Assembly (NCBI GenBank): GCA_964019335.1
Contig: OZ025667.1
Location: forward strand, 294,501-358,500
Length of the DNA: 64,000 bases
Direction: 5' to 3'
Source: Diplonema japonicum
Lineage: Eukaryota > Euglenozoa > Diplonemea > Diplonemida > Diplonemidae
The notes below the pieces were generated by a model. That model made no database searches. It was not told the origin of the DNA and saw only the letters and a list, made by a program, of their open reading frames with translations. How positions within the stretch are numbered: the stretch's first letter is position 1; each line of letters begins with the position of its first letter. Below, piece by piece: positions 20,732 to 30,808 of this stretch. Position numbers and translations under genes: made by a program.

Positions 20732-20969
20732 CATCAGGGGTTCGAACCCCACTTGTGCTGTGTTTTTTCCACCGGAGCTGCTTCATTTTGTATAGTACAA
20801 AGTAAGGCAAATCACCAAAAAGATTTTTATTACAAAAAAAGATTCCATATGTCGGACATTGGGCCCCCGGACGCAAATAAATCCATTCCTACCCTAGAAA
20901 AAGCAATTAGAAATTTTTTTAGCTCTTCAGAATGCGAGTTCTGGTCGGTCACTTAGCGAATATGGAAGG

Positions 20970-23080
20970 TTATTTTTTGACCCAGAAATCCCTTGGAGGG
21001 AAGCTAGGGGAGTTGGCAGAGGTGCGACAGAAGGCCAGGAGACTGCACACGGTGATGAAGAAGGTGTGGAACACATGGGAACTAGGGAGACTGCAGAAGA
21101 AGGTGAAAGGAAGGAGGAAAAGGAAAGAAGGGAAAAAGTAGCCAAGCTGGGGAGGAGGCCGGCACGACCACCGAAGAAGGAGAAACCGCTGCTGAAGGGG
21201 GATAGGTCAGGTAGAGCATGAGAACAAGGGGCGTCTCACAAAGACTTCCTTTAACTCATATATATTTTTTTTTTCTCCCTTCGAAACATATTTCTTCCCC
21301 CTTTTCTTATTCTTCTTCAATGATGTACTTTTAAAGTTCTTCTCTCCTTCTCCTTCATATCAAAAGATCAAAGGAAGGGGGGGGGGGGGGGGAGAAGGCC
21401 GTCCAGTACTTTATCACAACATTCATGTTTGCAGTCTGATGCGGCTGCATTTATGTTTTCAAAAAAGAAAAAAAAGAGGGGGTTAAATGTTAGAGATGTT
21501 CTGAGCACGCTCAGCCACGATCGAGAAGATTTGTGTGAAAGCTATCACAATTTATCAAGATTTGCAGTATTAGAAAAAAAAAAAAGAGGGGGGGAAACTT
21601 GTTTTTTTAAACACCAGTTCATCCTAAGATAAATTTACTGGTTTTCTTTTCTTTTTTTTTTTTTTTTTTAGAAGAAGGATCTTCAAGCAACAAGCTATTT
21701 ATATTCTCAGTAGTTGGGCCATGAGAGGGAAAAAGGTGGTAGTTTTTTCTTTTCCTTTTTCTTCTTTTTTTTTTCTTTTTTTTCTTCGTTCTTTTTTCTT
21801 TTTCTTTCAGTAAAATTGGGTAGCCCCTGCAGCCCAAGAAAAAAAAAAAAAAAAAGAAGGGAAAAAAAAAAAAAAAGAGGAGGAAATAAAAAAAAACAAT
21901 TTGCCTTTGCAAGCAACAAAGCTATTTAACTCGCGTAGCCTCGGAGTGAGTGTGCACAGCACTTCTCCCCTAGAACATTACATTGAAATTAACTCAAAAA
22001 AAGAAAGAACTGCATTCTCCTTCCCGTTCGTCTTGCCCTGATTCTCGCATGCCACTACTAATCAGCTGTAGAAAGAAAAGGGTTTGATCCGCTTTTTTTT
22101 TTGTCGGGAAGAAATATGTTTCTTTTGGAAAGAAAAAGAAAAGAAAAAAAAGAAAAAAAGGAACGAAGTTTGGGGAAGTCATCCATGGACCCCATTCCCA
22201 TCCTTTCCATCACTACTATAAAAAAAAAAAAAACAAAAAAGAAAAAGGTAGCGCGTCATTATAGACAGACTATATACCTTTTTCTTTTTTTTCTTTGTTT
22301 CAAAACTCTACCCTGTACTCCCAATGGCCGATGGCGAATTCTTCTTAGAGAGAATCAAAGGTCATGTAGTAAAATTCTTTTTTTCTTTCTTTTTTTTTTT
22401 TTTTTTTTTTTTTTATGCGTCCTGCCACATACCGCAGGTACCCTTAAATGTCTCTTTTTTTTTTTTTTTTTTTTTTTTTTGTTACTAGTACATCAAGTGT
22501 GTTGTTTCGCTGTTGACCTCCTCCTTTACCCCTTTTATATATATACGTTCTCATTGTTATTAGCAAAGCAAAAGGAGAAGAAAGAAAAAAAGAATATTTT
22601 TTTTAAACGAAAGAAAGTAAGTAACAAACAAACAAAGATTCCCTACACACTCCTACAACTGTAGTACTGTTAGATGCTGGTGTGCGTGCATTTTCTTTTT
22701 TTCTTTCTTGTTTTTTTTGGGGGGGGAGGGGAGGGAGGGAAAGTATATTTTTTTTGACGAAAACACTCTTTTTCCCGTCTTTCTTGTTAAAAGCCTCCAC
22801 ATCTTCATGTAGCTCGGACTCCTTCTCACACAGGGATGGCTGCATGGTTCCACAACAAAAGGAAATGTCCCTGACAAACCAGACGGAAAAAAAAGAGAGG
22901 GGAAAAAAAATAGGGGAAAAAAAAATACTTTGCCTTACTATTTTATACGCGATTCTCACTTGCTGTCAGCGGCAGGGGGGGGTTTTTTTTTGCCCAGGAA
23001 GAAAAAAAATAATAATAAAAAAAAAAAAAAAAAAAACATGAGAAGAAAGAAAAATCGCTCAAACGCATAACTGAGAACGA

Positions 23081-23111
<31 letters not shown>

Positions 23112-24404
23112 GAAACCCCTATCAAAATACACCCTTTTCTAGATGCAAAGAAATCACGAATCACGATGTCTATGTTAAACTCCCCATTTTATTGTGAATT
23201 TTTCTCTTCTTACGTATGAGGGATTATCTAAACTGGTAAAGGCGCTCTTGAGGCACTCTCGAGACTAGACTGGGCTCGTCTGGATTTTTCTTTTTTTTTT
23301 TTTTTTTTTTTACTAATTGTATCTTTTCCTTCAGATCTACTCTTTTTTTCCCCCTTTTTTTTTTCTCCTTGTGTTGTAGGCAGCTCTTCCCTTTCTCTCG
23401 GGTGGGGCGGTCGACGTCATTCCCCCCCCCCCCCCCCCCCCTTCTCTCGCCAAAATAATTGGGCCAGTTTAAGGTTTTTCTTCTTTTTTGGCCGTTGCTA
23501 ATCACTTCGTTCCTATCATAGTGATTTTTTTTCTTCTTTTTTTTCTCCGTCTCTTCAAGCTACACATCCCCTTTATCTAGGGGGCAAAGTGCCTTGGAGA
23601 TTTGATGGTCTTTTAAATATCTTGCACCAACAACTATAAATCTGCTTTTTTTTTCTTTTTTTTTTTTTTTTTCGAAAGAGGCGTAGAACCGGTGACCAAC
23701 GTAAAACGCAATGTACTTAAACCACTGTGGTGGGATGGGAAGGTGTGATGGTACATGAGCACCGCCTTTGTATCAAAAGATACCGAGCTGACGAGTACAC
23801 CAAAGGCCGAAATTCGCATTCTGCGCGGTTAAAAAGTTGCTCGCACGCCAGGCGGTTTATGAAGCAACCAAAGTCATTCTTCTTCTTTTCTTTTTTCTTT
23901 TTTTTTTTTTCCTACCGTATTTGGACTTTTAATATGAAACAGGAAACCAATCCATCCAGATTTTTCTTCGCCGTTTTGTTCCAGATTTTATCGGGTGCCT
24001 AAAGAGCCAAAAAAAAAAAGAAAAAGAAAAATAAGACTCTCTATTTATCCGGTAAGAAATTACAATAATTTATCTGTTTCAAACATTCCAGTTGAGCGAC
24101 GACCGCCTGACGTCCTATATCTCTTATTAGATCTAAATATGGTATCTTTTTTTCTTTTTTTTTTTTTTTTTTTTTTGAGAGTTTAAAAAAAATATGGTTC
24201 TTTTTTTTTTATATTTTATTTTTTATGTCTTATCTCTTCCTCCTCCCCTTATCTTCACCTCATACCTTATCCTCCTCCATCCACTCTTTTTCTTTTTTCC
24301 CCCCCCCCCGGAACAAAAAAAGATAACGAGAGGGTGCGTGTGTGGGGGTGCTTCTTTTCTTTTTTTTTTTTTTTTCTTCTGTCTCGTTCGTCTTTTTTTC
24401 TATA
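20970..24404. other. Homopolymer-rich region with repeat scraps, no supported gene
   Basis: The stretch is dominated by T, A, CT and AG runs. Recognisable pieces are a repeat at 21040-21264 (related to 33405-33520), a fragment of the R1 family at 22485-22530 (TGTGTTGTTTCGCTGTTGAC), and a stretch at 22412-22455 similar to 8792-8835. A minus-strand tRNA-like stretch may lie at 23680-23735 (a possible degenerate B box, CGGTTCTACGCC, on the minus strand), but it is weak. None of the open frames has convincing composition. Confidence 0.65.
21040..21264 (+). repeat. Dispersed repeat with conserved 3' tail, copy 2
   Basis: The part AAAGGAAAGAAGGGAAAA..GCC..AGCTGG..CCGGCA recurs at 33405-33520. The final 52 bases (21213-21264) match the tail at 14103-14154 and end CTTTAACTCATATATA plus a T-run. 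The element is AG-rich and could once have been coding, since an open frame of about 69 codons (20932-21141) overlaps it, but that frame is not conserved in the other copy. Confidence 0.6.
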
Positions 24405-24508
24405 GTTCATCGCAATAATCAAACTTCAGGGAAGGGGGGAGAAGAAGGAAAAGAAAAAAAAAGAAGAAAAAAAAAAGGGACCTGCTGAGGGGGGAGTACA
24501 ACGGGTTC

Positions 24509-26158
24509 ATGGCCAAGCGGTACACCTCGTTCCTGTCACAACTCCAAATAGACGACACGGCGGGCTGGATAGCTATACTACTAGGGTTGGGGATACTGCT
24601 GTTTTTGTTCAAGCCGAAGGAAGGCCAACAACAACCGCAGGCAGTGAGGCTTGGCGGGCGGGGGGTGGTTGCTTCAAAACCAACTACTTATTCGGGGTGG
24701 AAGGTTTGCAAAAAAAAAAAAAAAAAAAAAAAAAAATAATAATAATAATAACTAAAGGGGGTCCGAATAATCCCTTTATTTGGGCAGTGGAGGGGGGGGG
24801 CTCCAAAAAAAAAGAATTATTTGGAATACACTTATTTATTAATGAAAAATAAAAAAACGTCTAAAAGCTGTAGATTCGTGGTAAGCCCACCAGGGATCAC
24901 AGCCCACCAGGGATCACAGCCCACCAGGGATCACAGCTGGATTATTTTTGCAGCCTTCATGGCCGCCTTGCTTGCATCGCTGATGCGGCCTCTGGCTGAG
25001 TTCAAGATCAGCAGAACCATTGCCTCCTCAGGCACCGCAGCACGCAAATATGGGATGTAGACGTTTATAAAGAAGTCGGAACCCACAATGCCACTGTCGC
25101 ATGCTGCGCCTGCACTCCTTTGCACTTATCGATTCCCCCTGGGACGGGAGCCTGTCCTTCTTCAGCAGCACTATGTGATTGCACTGGCAAGCCTTTTAGT
25201 GTCGGCGGCAGCGATCGTGGGGTCCTCTCTAACCGGAAGGAGGAGTTTGCCGAGTGGGGCAAATCGGCGACTATAATTGCAGTCGGACAGAGTCAGTGGT
25301 CGGAGTGCAGGAATTTAAAGAAGCGTGCAGCTTCAGCTTCCTCTCCGCTACTGGTTCCTTCAGCCTGCTGACCTGCTTCTCGCCAAGGTCTTGCTTCTTG
25401 AGGAAGGAGGCGAAGACCTTGTCTGACTGCTCATAATTGCTGTTGACGGGGTCGCATTGGCGGATTTTCTTTTGTAGTCCTGTTCATTTGCCATAATACT
25501 GGCAAGCTCACGCCTGCTGCTCTGCACCCGCCGTCTTGCACAAAGCTATGATACAGCCTCTGCCGCCCCATTTTCACAAATCTGCAGAAAAACATGAGGG
25601 GAAAAAATAGAGTACTTTATTTTCCCTAGTGAGATATCCAGAAAATAATTAAAAAATACTTTTTTTTTTAATAAATATTTAACAGATTCTGTTGTGCTTG
25701 ACATGCATACGCGACGACACTATGGGAGCGGGCTTCAGCATAAAACAGGATCAATTGGAAAAATTGAAGGATTTGGCACAATCATGTGAGCTCTATGTGG
25801 TTGCTCTGGTAGGTTTTTTTTTTTTTTTAAAGAAAGAAAAGAAAAATCCCCTTAGGTCGCCACAGATGAGGAAGAACAGCAAATACGAAAAACCCTTGAA
25901 AGTGAGGGCGTTTACTCAGCTGGCCTCAAGCCCCACAGGGCACTCTTCTGTGGCACTGTCATTGGCAAGCAGGCCATTGCTAGGCAGCTTCTCCCTAGCC
26001 TACTCATCGAGTCTGACTCTGAGGTTGTCACCTACATGGCTTCCCACGTGGCTCACGTCGGATATGTTACCAGCACACCTTCCCTTTCAGCCCTCAAGCT
26101 AAACACTTTAACTTCTTCCACCATGACCGAATACTTGGCTAAGTTAATATCCCAGTAG
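24509..26158 (+). CDS. PEX22-like peroxisomal membrane anchor, split by a ~1-kb intron
   Basis: Exons 24509-24703, 25686-25808 and 25856-26158 give 206 residues. Exon 1 encodes an N-terminal membrane helix (GWIAILLGLGILLFLFKP). Exons 2-3 encode a domain with the order seen in PEX22: GAGFSIKQDQLEKLKDLA, then ELYVVALVATDEEEQQIRK, LESEGVYSAGLKPHRALFCG and AIARQLLPSLLIESDSEVV. PEX22 anchors the ubiquitin-conjugating enzyme PEX4 at the peroxisome (glycosome) for receptor recycling. The 47-nt second intron (GTAGGT..CTTAG) restores ALVATDEEE. The first intron is 982 nt, and its donor GTTTGC departs from the local GTATG. Both flanking exons are in phase 0. An acceptor-like TCTATAG lies at 24405, and the ATG at 24509 is the first after it. 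The family call rests on motif order and is moderately sure. Confidence 0.6.
24884..24934 (+). repeat. Three tandem copies of a 17-bp unit
   Basis: The unit AGCCCACCAGGGATCAC is repeated three times without change (24884-24900, 24901-24917, 24918-24934), inside the long intron and right at the edge of the minus-strand fragment. Confidence 0.9.
24940..25560 (-). pseudogene. Decayed coding-like fragment on the minus strand, unknown family
   Basis: Read on the minus strand, several stretches have normal protein composition but in shifting frames. These include SDFFINVYIPYLRAAVPEEA followed by MVLLILNSARGRISDASKAA, then FAPLGKLLLPVREDPTIAA, and FASFLKKQDLGEKQVSRLKE further upstream. Stops and frame changes separate them. 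This is the only convincing minus-strand coding signal in the window, and it lies inside an intron of a + strand gene, so it is best read as an inserted, decayed gene or transposon remnant. I do not recognise the family. Confidence 0.4.
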
Positions 26159-26198
26159 CGTTGGGGATGGGGTGGGAGAGTGTGTGGCATTTAGGAGT

Positions 26199-26229
<31 letters not shown>

Positions 26230-27252
26230 CCTTCTTCTTCTTGTTAGGTGGTGGGGATAACATGGAAATATAAGAAGTACATCAGATGTGTTGTTCGCTG
26301 TTGACCTCCTCGTCGGTCATCATCGGTAGCGCCCGAGTGGAAGAACGTAACGCAGATGCTCAGAGTGACGAACAGGCAGCAAACTGCACGAGCGCAGAAT
26401 CTTGGTTACCCGGGACGCCCCGGCTGGGGTTGAGCACACCGCACGCATTAAGGACACGACGCGGAACGCAGAAGAAGCTACTGCTCGGCCGAGGAGCGCC
26501 CCCTGTAATCAAGTAGGTAGTTCGTGCTTCATTGCACGCTTAACGCCACCTAGTGTTGCAATCAAAGCCCCATTTGTTTTTTCTTTTTTGGACTGGGGGG
26601 GGGCAATTAAAAAAATATTAAAAAAAAGAAAACTGTGCAATATTTATATCTTTTAGGAACAACGGACAAAAAAGCGGGAAAGAAAAAAAAGGAAAAGAAG
26701 AAGGAAAAGAAAACGACCCCCTTTTTTTCTTTTGGGAGGAGAGGGGGGAGGCGTGTCTTGTTCTCTCTCTTTTTTTTTTTTTTTTACTGTAAAGTGACCC
26801 CTGGACTGACAAATGTCTGAGTTATTTTGGCTCCAGGAGTTTGTCCGTCCGGACATTTGCCAGTCCGACATTTCATCACATTACAGTAGTTGTCCCCCCT
26901 TTGTATTTCTTATGGACTTGTAAAAAAAACGGAAAAGATGAAAAGGGGAACGTTGGCAACGTCTTGACGGTATAAACCTCTAGGCTACCATGGCACTACG
27001 GTGGTAACAAAAGGGAGAAGGAAGAGCAAAACAGGGATTTTACCGCGTTCACCTTTTCTTTTTTTCTTTTCTTTTCTTTTTTTAACTTGTCTAAGCAAAA
27101 AAGGACGGAACATTCATACCAGCGTTCTACCCCCCAGGCACGTGCCCAGATCCTCTTTCCTTTTCTTCCACCTTTGTCTCAATTATGTCGCTCACTTTTA
27201 TCGTTTTTTTTTTTTTAATGCTCCCACTTTTGTTGTCCACAGGGAAGTGGGC
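26159..27252. other. Repeat- and homopolymer-rich spacer
   Basis: The spacer holds the longest R1 copy (listed separately), a long T-run near 26200-26229, an imperfect hairpin (26803-26817 pairs with 26852-26866, 14 of 15 bases) and CT-rich tracts. It ends in TGTTGTCCACAG (27242), a probable trans-splice acceptor for the next ORF. No gene is seen. Confidence 0.7.
26246..26560 (+). repeat. Dispersed repeat family R1, longest copy
   Basis: It begins GTGGTGGGGATAACATGGAA and runs through CATCAGATGTGTTGTTCGCT, GACGAACAGGCAGCAAACTG and CGCATTAAGGACACGACGCG to TCAAGTAGGTAGTTCGTGCT. Related copies lie at 14262-14470 and 19669-19935, with fragments at 22485-22530 and 48937-48990. A T-run of about 30 precedes this copy. 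The length is SINE-like, about 300 bp. No internal Pol III box was recognised with confidence. Confidence 0.75.
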
Positions 27253-27459
27253 ATGAAGGACCAGAAGGCAACGATGGTGCTCAGGTCTGTCTTGAGGACA
27301 TATCGCGAGGTGAGACCTGACACGGTGAAGGAGCTGAAGAAAGATGCAACGTTGATCCTCACCACCAACGACTTCAGGCGTGTGGTAACTAACGAGGCAG
27401 AGGGTTGGGTGGCCACACCAACCCCACCTGTGAACGAATGGTACCAGGACACACAGTAA
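27253..27459 (+). CDS. Small protein (68 aa), possible LYR-like
   Basis: The ATG is the first after an acceptor-like TGTTGTCCACAG (27242). The product contains VLRSVLRTYREVRPDTVKEL, loosely like the N-terminal helix of LYR-motif mitochondrial assembly factors, but a true L-Y-R triplet is absent and the family is unproven. The stop is only 44 bases before the polycystin ATG. An alternative is that it is the 5' exon of that gene: a phase-0 donor after GAGGGTTGG and the acceptor at 27482 would join the two frames. Confidence 0.4.
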   Translation: MKDQKATMVLRSVLRTYREVRPDTVKELKKDATLILTTNDFRRVVTNEAEGWVATPTPPVNEWYQDTQ

Positions 27460-27503
27460 TGAGGAAATGTCAAACCACACAGGGCACAGGGGGGCACCTT
27501 GGG

Positions 27504-30500
27504 ATGGAGATGTCACGGCAGGATGACCAGTCTACCCCGTTGTTGTCAGAAGACATCCTGGCCGCCAGTCAGAGCACAGCCAAGCATGAAGAGGAAGAAG
27601 AAGAAGAGGAAGACGATACATTGGACGCCCCGCAACCACCTCCCGAGGGCAAGCACATCAACCCCCTCCTGCTCCGTCCTATGATCCAGGCAGCAAACAA
27701 CTTCAAAAAGAAGAAGGAGGCTGACCTCAACACCTCCCTTTCCGCTGTGTCCCACGACTCTGATGTCACGAAAAAGGAAGGCCGCAAGGTCGAGATCACG
27801 GTAGGCGATCTTGTCAAGTACCTCACAAAGGACGTCCACAAGAAGCGGCACAAGAAAGCCCTCCCCCTGTACCTCTTCTTCCTTGCCATGTTCACACTCC
27901 TTCTGGTTTTGGAACGCATTGACGGGGAGTCCAGCATGATCTTCTTCAGGGACCTCGGGACACGCATCCAGCTGCACGCTGCCCCTGAAGCTTACCTGTC
28001 GTCGGAGAGCCCTGAGCAGTCCAAGTTTACGGGAATCAAGAATTACGATGACTACTATGCTTGGTTAGAAGCTGCTGTGGAGCGTATCTGGCCTGCGGGG
28101 AGCCTCAATGCAAACCTCGACAACTCTACACCTCCGGGGATGACGTGGACAGGGAGGGAGGCGGAGCCTGCTGACCCCCTGCGGATCAACATACCCTTGG
28201 CCTTCATCCTCTTGCGGCAGTTCCGGGTGAACGGCGTGCTGTGCGACTTCGGCGAGCAGATCAAAGCCATCCCAGAGACCATGCGCGCGGACATGAACAT
28301 CAGTGCGACCACATGCTTCCCGTCATTCAGCAATGACGACCTCAGCATCGACCCCTACTCACACTTCGGCGGGCCCAACTGGACGTCCAACGTGCACGCC
28401 CCTACAGGCACCTTCGTCAACAGCATCCCCCGCACAGGGGTTGTCCACAGTTATGACTCCCCTACAAAGGCCTTTACTGTGCTCCTTGAGGTTAACAAAG
28501 CGTTCAACAATGACATCAGGCAGCAGATCGCTAACCTGAAGAGCCAGAAGTGGATCGACGAGGCCACACGCGCCATGTTTGTGGAGGTGGTGACCTACAA
28601 CCAGGCAGACGGCGGGTTCGTCTTCACGTCGCTTCTTGTCGAGCGCCTCGCGACGAACAACTATGTGCCCTCCAGCCAGTCCATCCCTTTCCACCACCTC
28701 ACGCTGTGGAGCACCATGCGGTACGTCATCCTCATCTTGGACTGCATCAGCATTACTTATGTCATTTACGACTTCTGCAGCTTCGTGTACATCTTGAAGA
28801 GCGACCGTGACTTGTTCCCACCAGCAGGGTTCTCAGGTGTTGGCGTGTGGGGCTTCTTCCAATGCGTCATGTTGGGTCAGTTTTTGGCTGCTTACTACTA
28901 CCGTGCGAGGCTGTACTACGAGTCGTGGACTATCAGCGACAACTACTTTAGTGAAAATCAATGGCAGATCTTGGAGGACTTCACACAAGTCGCAGGCGCA
29001 ACAGTATGCTTCACCATTTCACTTTACCCAACACCACAGCCCACACCTGCGGAGCTTGAGAAGGGTCAGAACTTATGGATGTGGTGGAAGCTTGCGGAGT
29101 ATGCGTACCTGTACGGGCAGTGGTCCACGCTCATCGCGGTATGTCTTAAGCAGCCAAAGATGAACACACACAGGGATGTGCCATTTTCTCCTGGCTAAGG
29201 CTGTTTTCCTTCTTGCAGTACAACGAGAAGCTGAACATCTTGACCGAGACCATCAATGTTGCGGTGGGAGACCTTGTTGGTGTAATGTATGTTTGTCTTC
29301 CGTCTTCTCATCACCACCACAGCTTGCTTGGTGCCATCGTTGTGGTGGGATTTGCTATAAGTGCACATGTGCTCTATGGAGACGACCTTGAGGACTTTAG
29401 GCATCTGCGGCACTCCATAGGCACATTGCTGCGAACCTTGGTGTCTGGCGAGATGCCACAGTACACGGCAATGCTGGAGCTGCACAGGTGGGAGACACGT
29501 GCCCTTGTACTGTCGTACTACCTGCTCGTGTGGCTGATCCTGTTGAACATGATCCTTGCCATCATCACAGGTTCTTTTTCATCTGTCCAAGAGGGCATGC
29601 AAGGACAGGGCAACTGGACACTCACAGACGTCCTGGCCACCATCAAGCACTGGTTCGAGAAGAAGATTTTAGTGTGCAAGAAGAAGCCTGTAGAACCGCT
29701 GCCTGTTGAGCAGGAGAGTGATAGTGGGATATCTGGCACAACTGCAAGGACACAAAAGATGCAGTCGGAACAGTACCTGCAGAACAGAATTAAGGCCGTG
29801 CAGCTGCTTCGTGAGAATGAAACCAATGGTGCGTTCCGTGAAACGGGGCGCGGAGAGGGCGAAGGGGGCTCGTTCATCGCAAAGGAGGACTTTTACTTGA
29901 AAGTGTGCCAAGACGGGAGTGTGCCTCTTTCACTGCATTCCGTAAACAAGATTTTCGACAAGGCATCGAAGGAAGTCTCTGCCACCAACAGGTCCATTCA
30001 ACAGGGCGAGAAATGGGCACAGGGGATTACAGAGAACTTACGCAAAGTCACTGACCTTGGCCCCACAACTACAAAGATTCAGGAGAATACGAAGAAAATC
30101 GACACAGCACTCAAAATAGAAAAGGAGATCAGCGGAAAGCTTGGAGCGGTGTTTGAGAAGTTGGACGAGTTCCGTACTGTGACAGACAAGTTGAAGAACG
30201 ACCTGGACAGCGCGGTAGGGATGGCCGACCCGCTGCCTCGGTTCCATGACCAAATGCGCTCTTTGAAGGATTCGATGAGCACGGCAGGACCGAACACAGT
30301 GCAGATAATGCGCCAGCTGCACAAGGAAACACTTGAACTACGACCTTCTTTGCTGAAGATCGAACGAGGCCTGAACCGGTGGACAGGGAAGCTCATGGAG
30401 GACATCAAGAGGGGAACGTTGTGGGGGCCACCAACCGCTGCTGCGAGCACCCGTGCGGTGCCTCGCCTCGAACGGAAGGAAAAAGGTAAGGGTCTTGTGG

Positions 30501-30745
30501 ATAACGTGAGCAGCTACGCCTTCCCGCAGCACTACCCCGCTGAGGACGATCCCGACACAGAGGATGAGTACGGCGTCAAGAGTGTCTTCTTCGGTGGTGA
30601 GGAGCTGGATCTCCTGGATACCAAGCCCAAAGCCGATCCTGTCGCCACAATGGCAAAGGCGTCTGAGGCGCCGCCACGGTCCATCCTGAAGTCACTGACA
30701 AAGCTGAAGCAGCGTTCGACCACAATAAACCCACACGACTTATAG
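27504..30745 (+). CDS. Polycystin-2-like (PKD2/TRPP) cation channel
   Basis: Exons 27504-29138, 29174-29286 and 29323-30745 give 1,056 residues. The introns are 35 nt (GTATG..CACACAG) and 36 nt (GTATG..CACCACAG). Residues 1-118 are acidic and then basic cytoplasmic sequence. The first membrane helix is at about 119-138 (LPLYLFFLAMFTLLLVLERI). A large lumenal polycystin domain follows, with LLRQFRVNGVLCDFG and a YSHFGGPNW motif. Five further helices and a pore region fill about 405-690. Removing intron 1 restores SWLRLFSFLQYNEKL, the S4-S5 stretch typical of polycystins. The C-terminal third is coiled coil and charged. PKD2 channels conduct calcium and other cations, often in the ciliary membrane. 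The start follows an acceptor-like CCACACAG (27482). Confidence 0.88.
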
Positions 30746-30808
30746 TTATAGAGTAGTATTTATTTATCGCACTAAAGGTGGTAATGCAAGCACGCAGTAA
30801 AACAGGAT

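Larger units (their letters stand above)
20073..20969. mobile_element. Non-autonomous element with perfect 23-bp terminal inverted repeats
   Basis: Positions 20073-20095 are the exact reverse complement of 20947-20969 (the left end reads CCTTCCATATTCGCTAAGTG then ACC). The match stops abruptly on both sides, as expected of transposon termini. The 897-bp interior has no transposase frame. It holds a 16-bp direct repeat (TCCATATGTCGGACAT at 20184-20199 and 20844-20859) and two tRNA-like Pol III modules. The ends are AT-rich outside the repeats and no certain target-site duplication can be read. This looks like a MITE-type DNA transposon that has picked up, or been invaded by, tRNA-derived sequence. 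Confidence 0.75.
24704..25685 (+). other. Exceptionally long intron of the PEX22-like gene
   Basis: All other introns recognised in this window are 28-48 nt; this one is 982 nt. It contains a run of about 27 A, three 17-bp tandem repeats and a minus-strand coding-like fragment. The acceptor is TATTTAACAG. It looks like a small intron enlarged by insertion. Confidence 0.55.

Noticed and set aside
24884-24934. CRISPR-like array
   Set aside because: The 17-bp units are directly abutting with no spacers, so this is a simple tandem repeat in a eukaryotic intron.
29139-29218. An 80-nt intron in the polycystin gene
   Set aside because: A 35-nt intron ending at 29173 keeps frame and restores the SWLRLFSFLQYNEKL stretch expected in polycystins.
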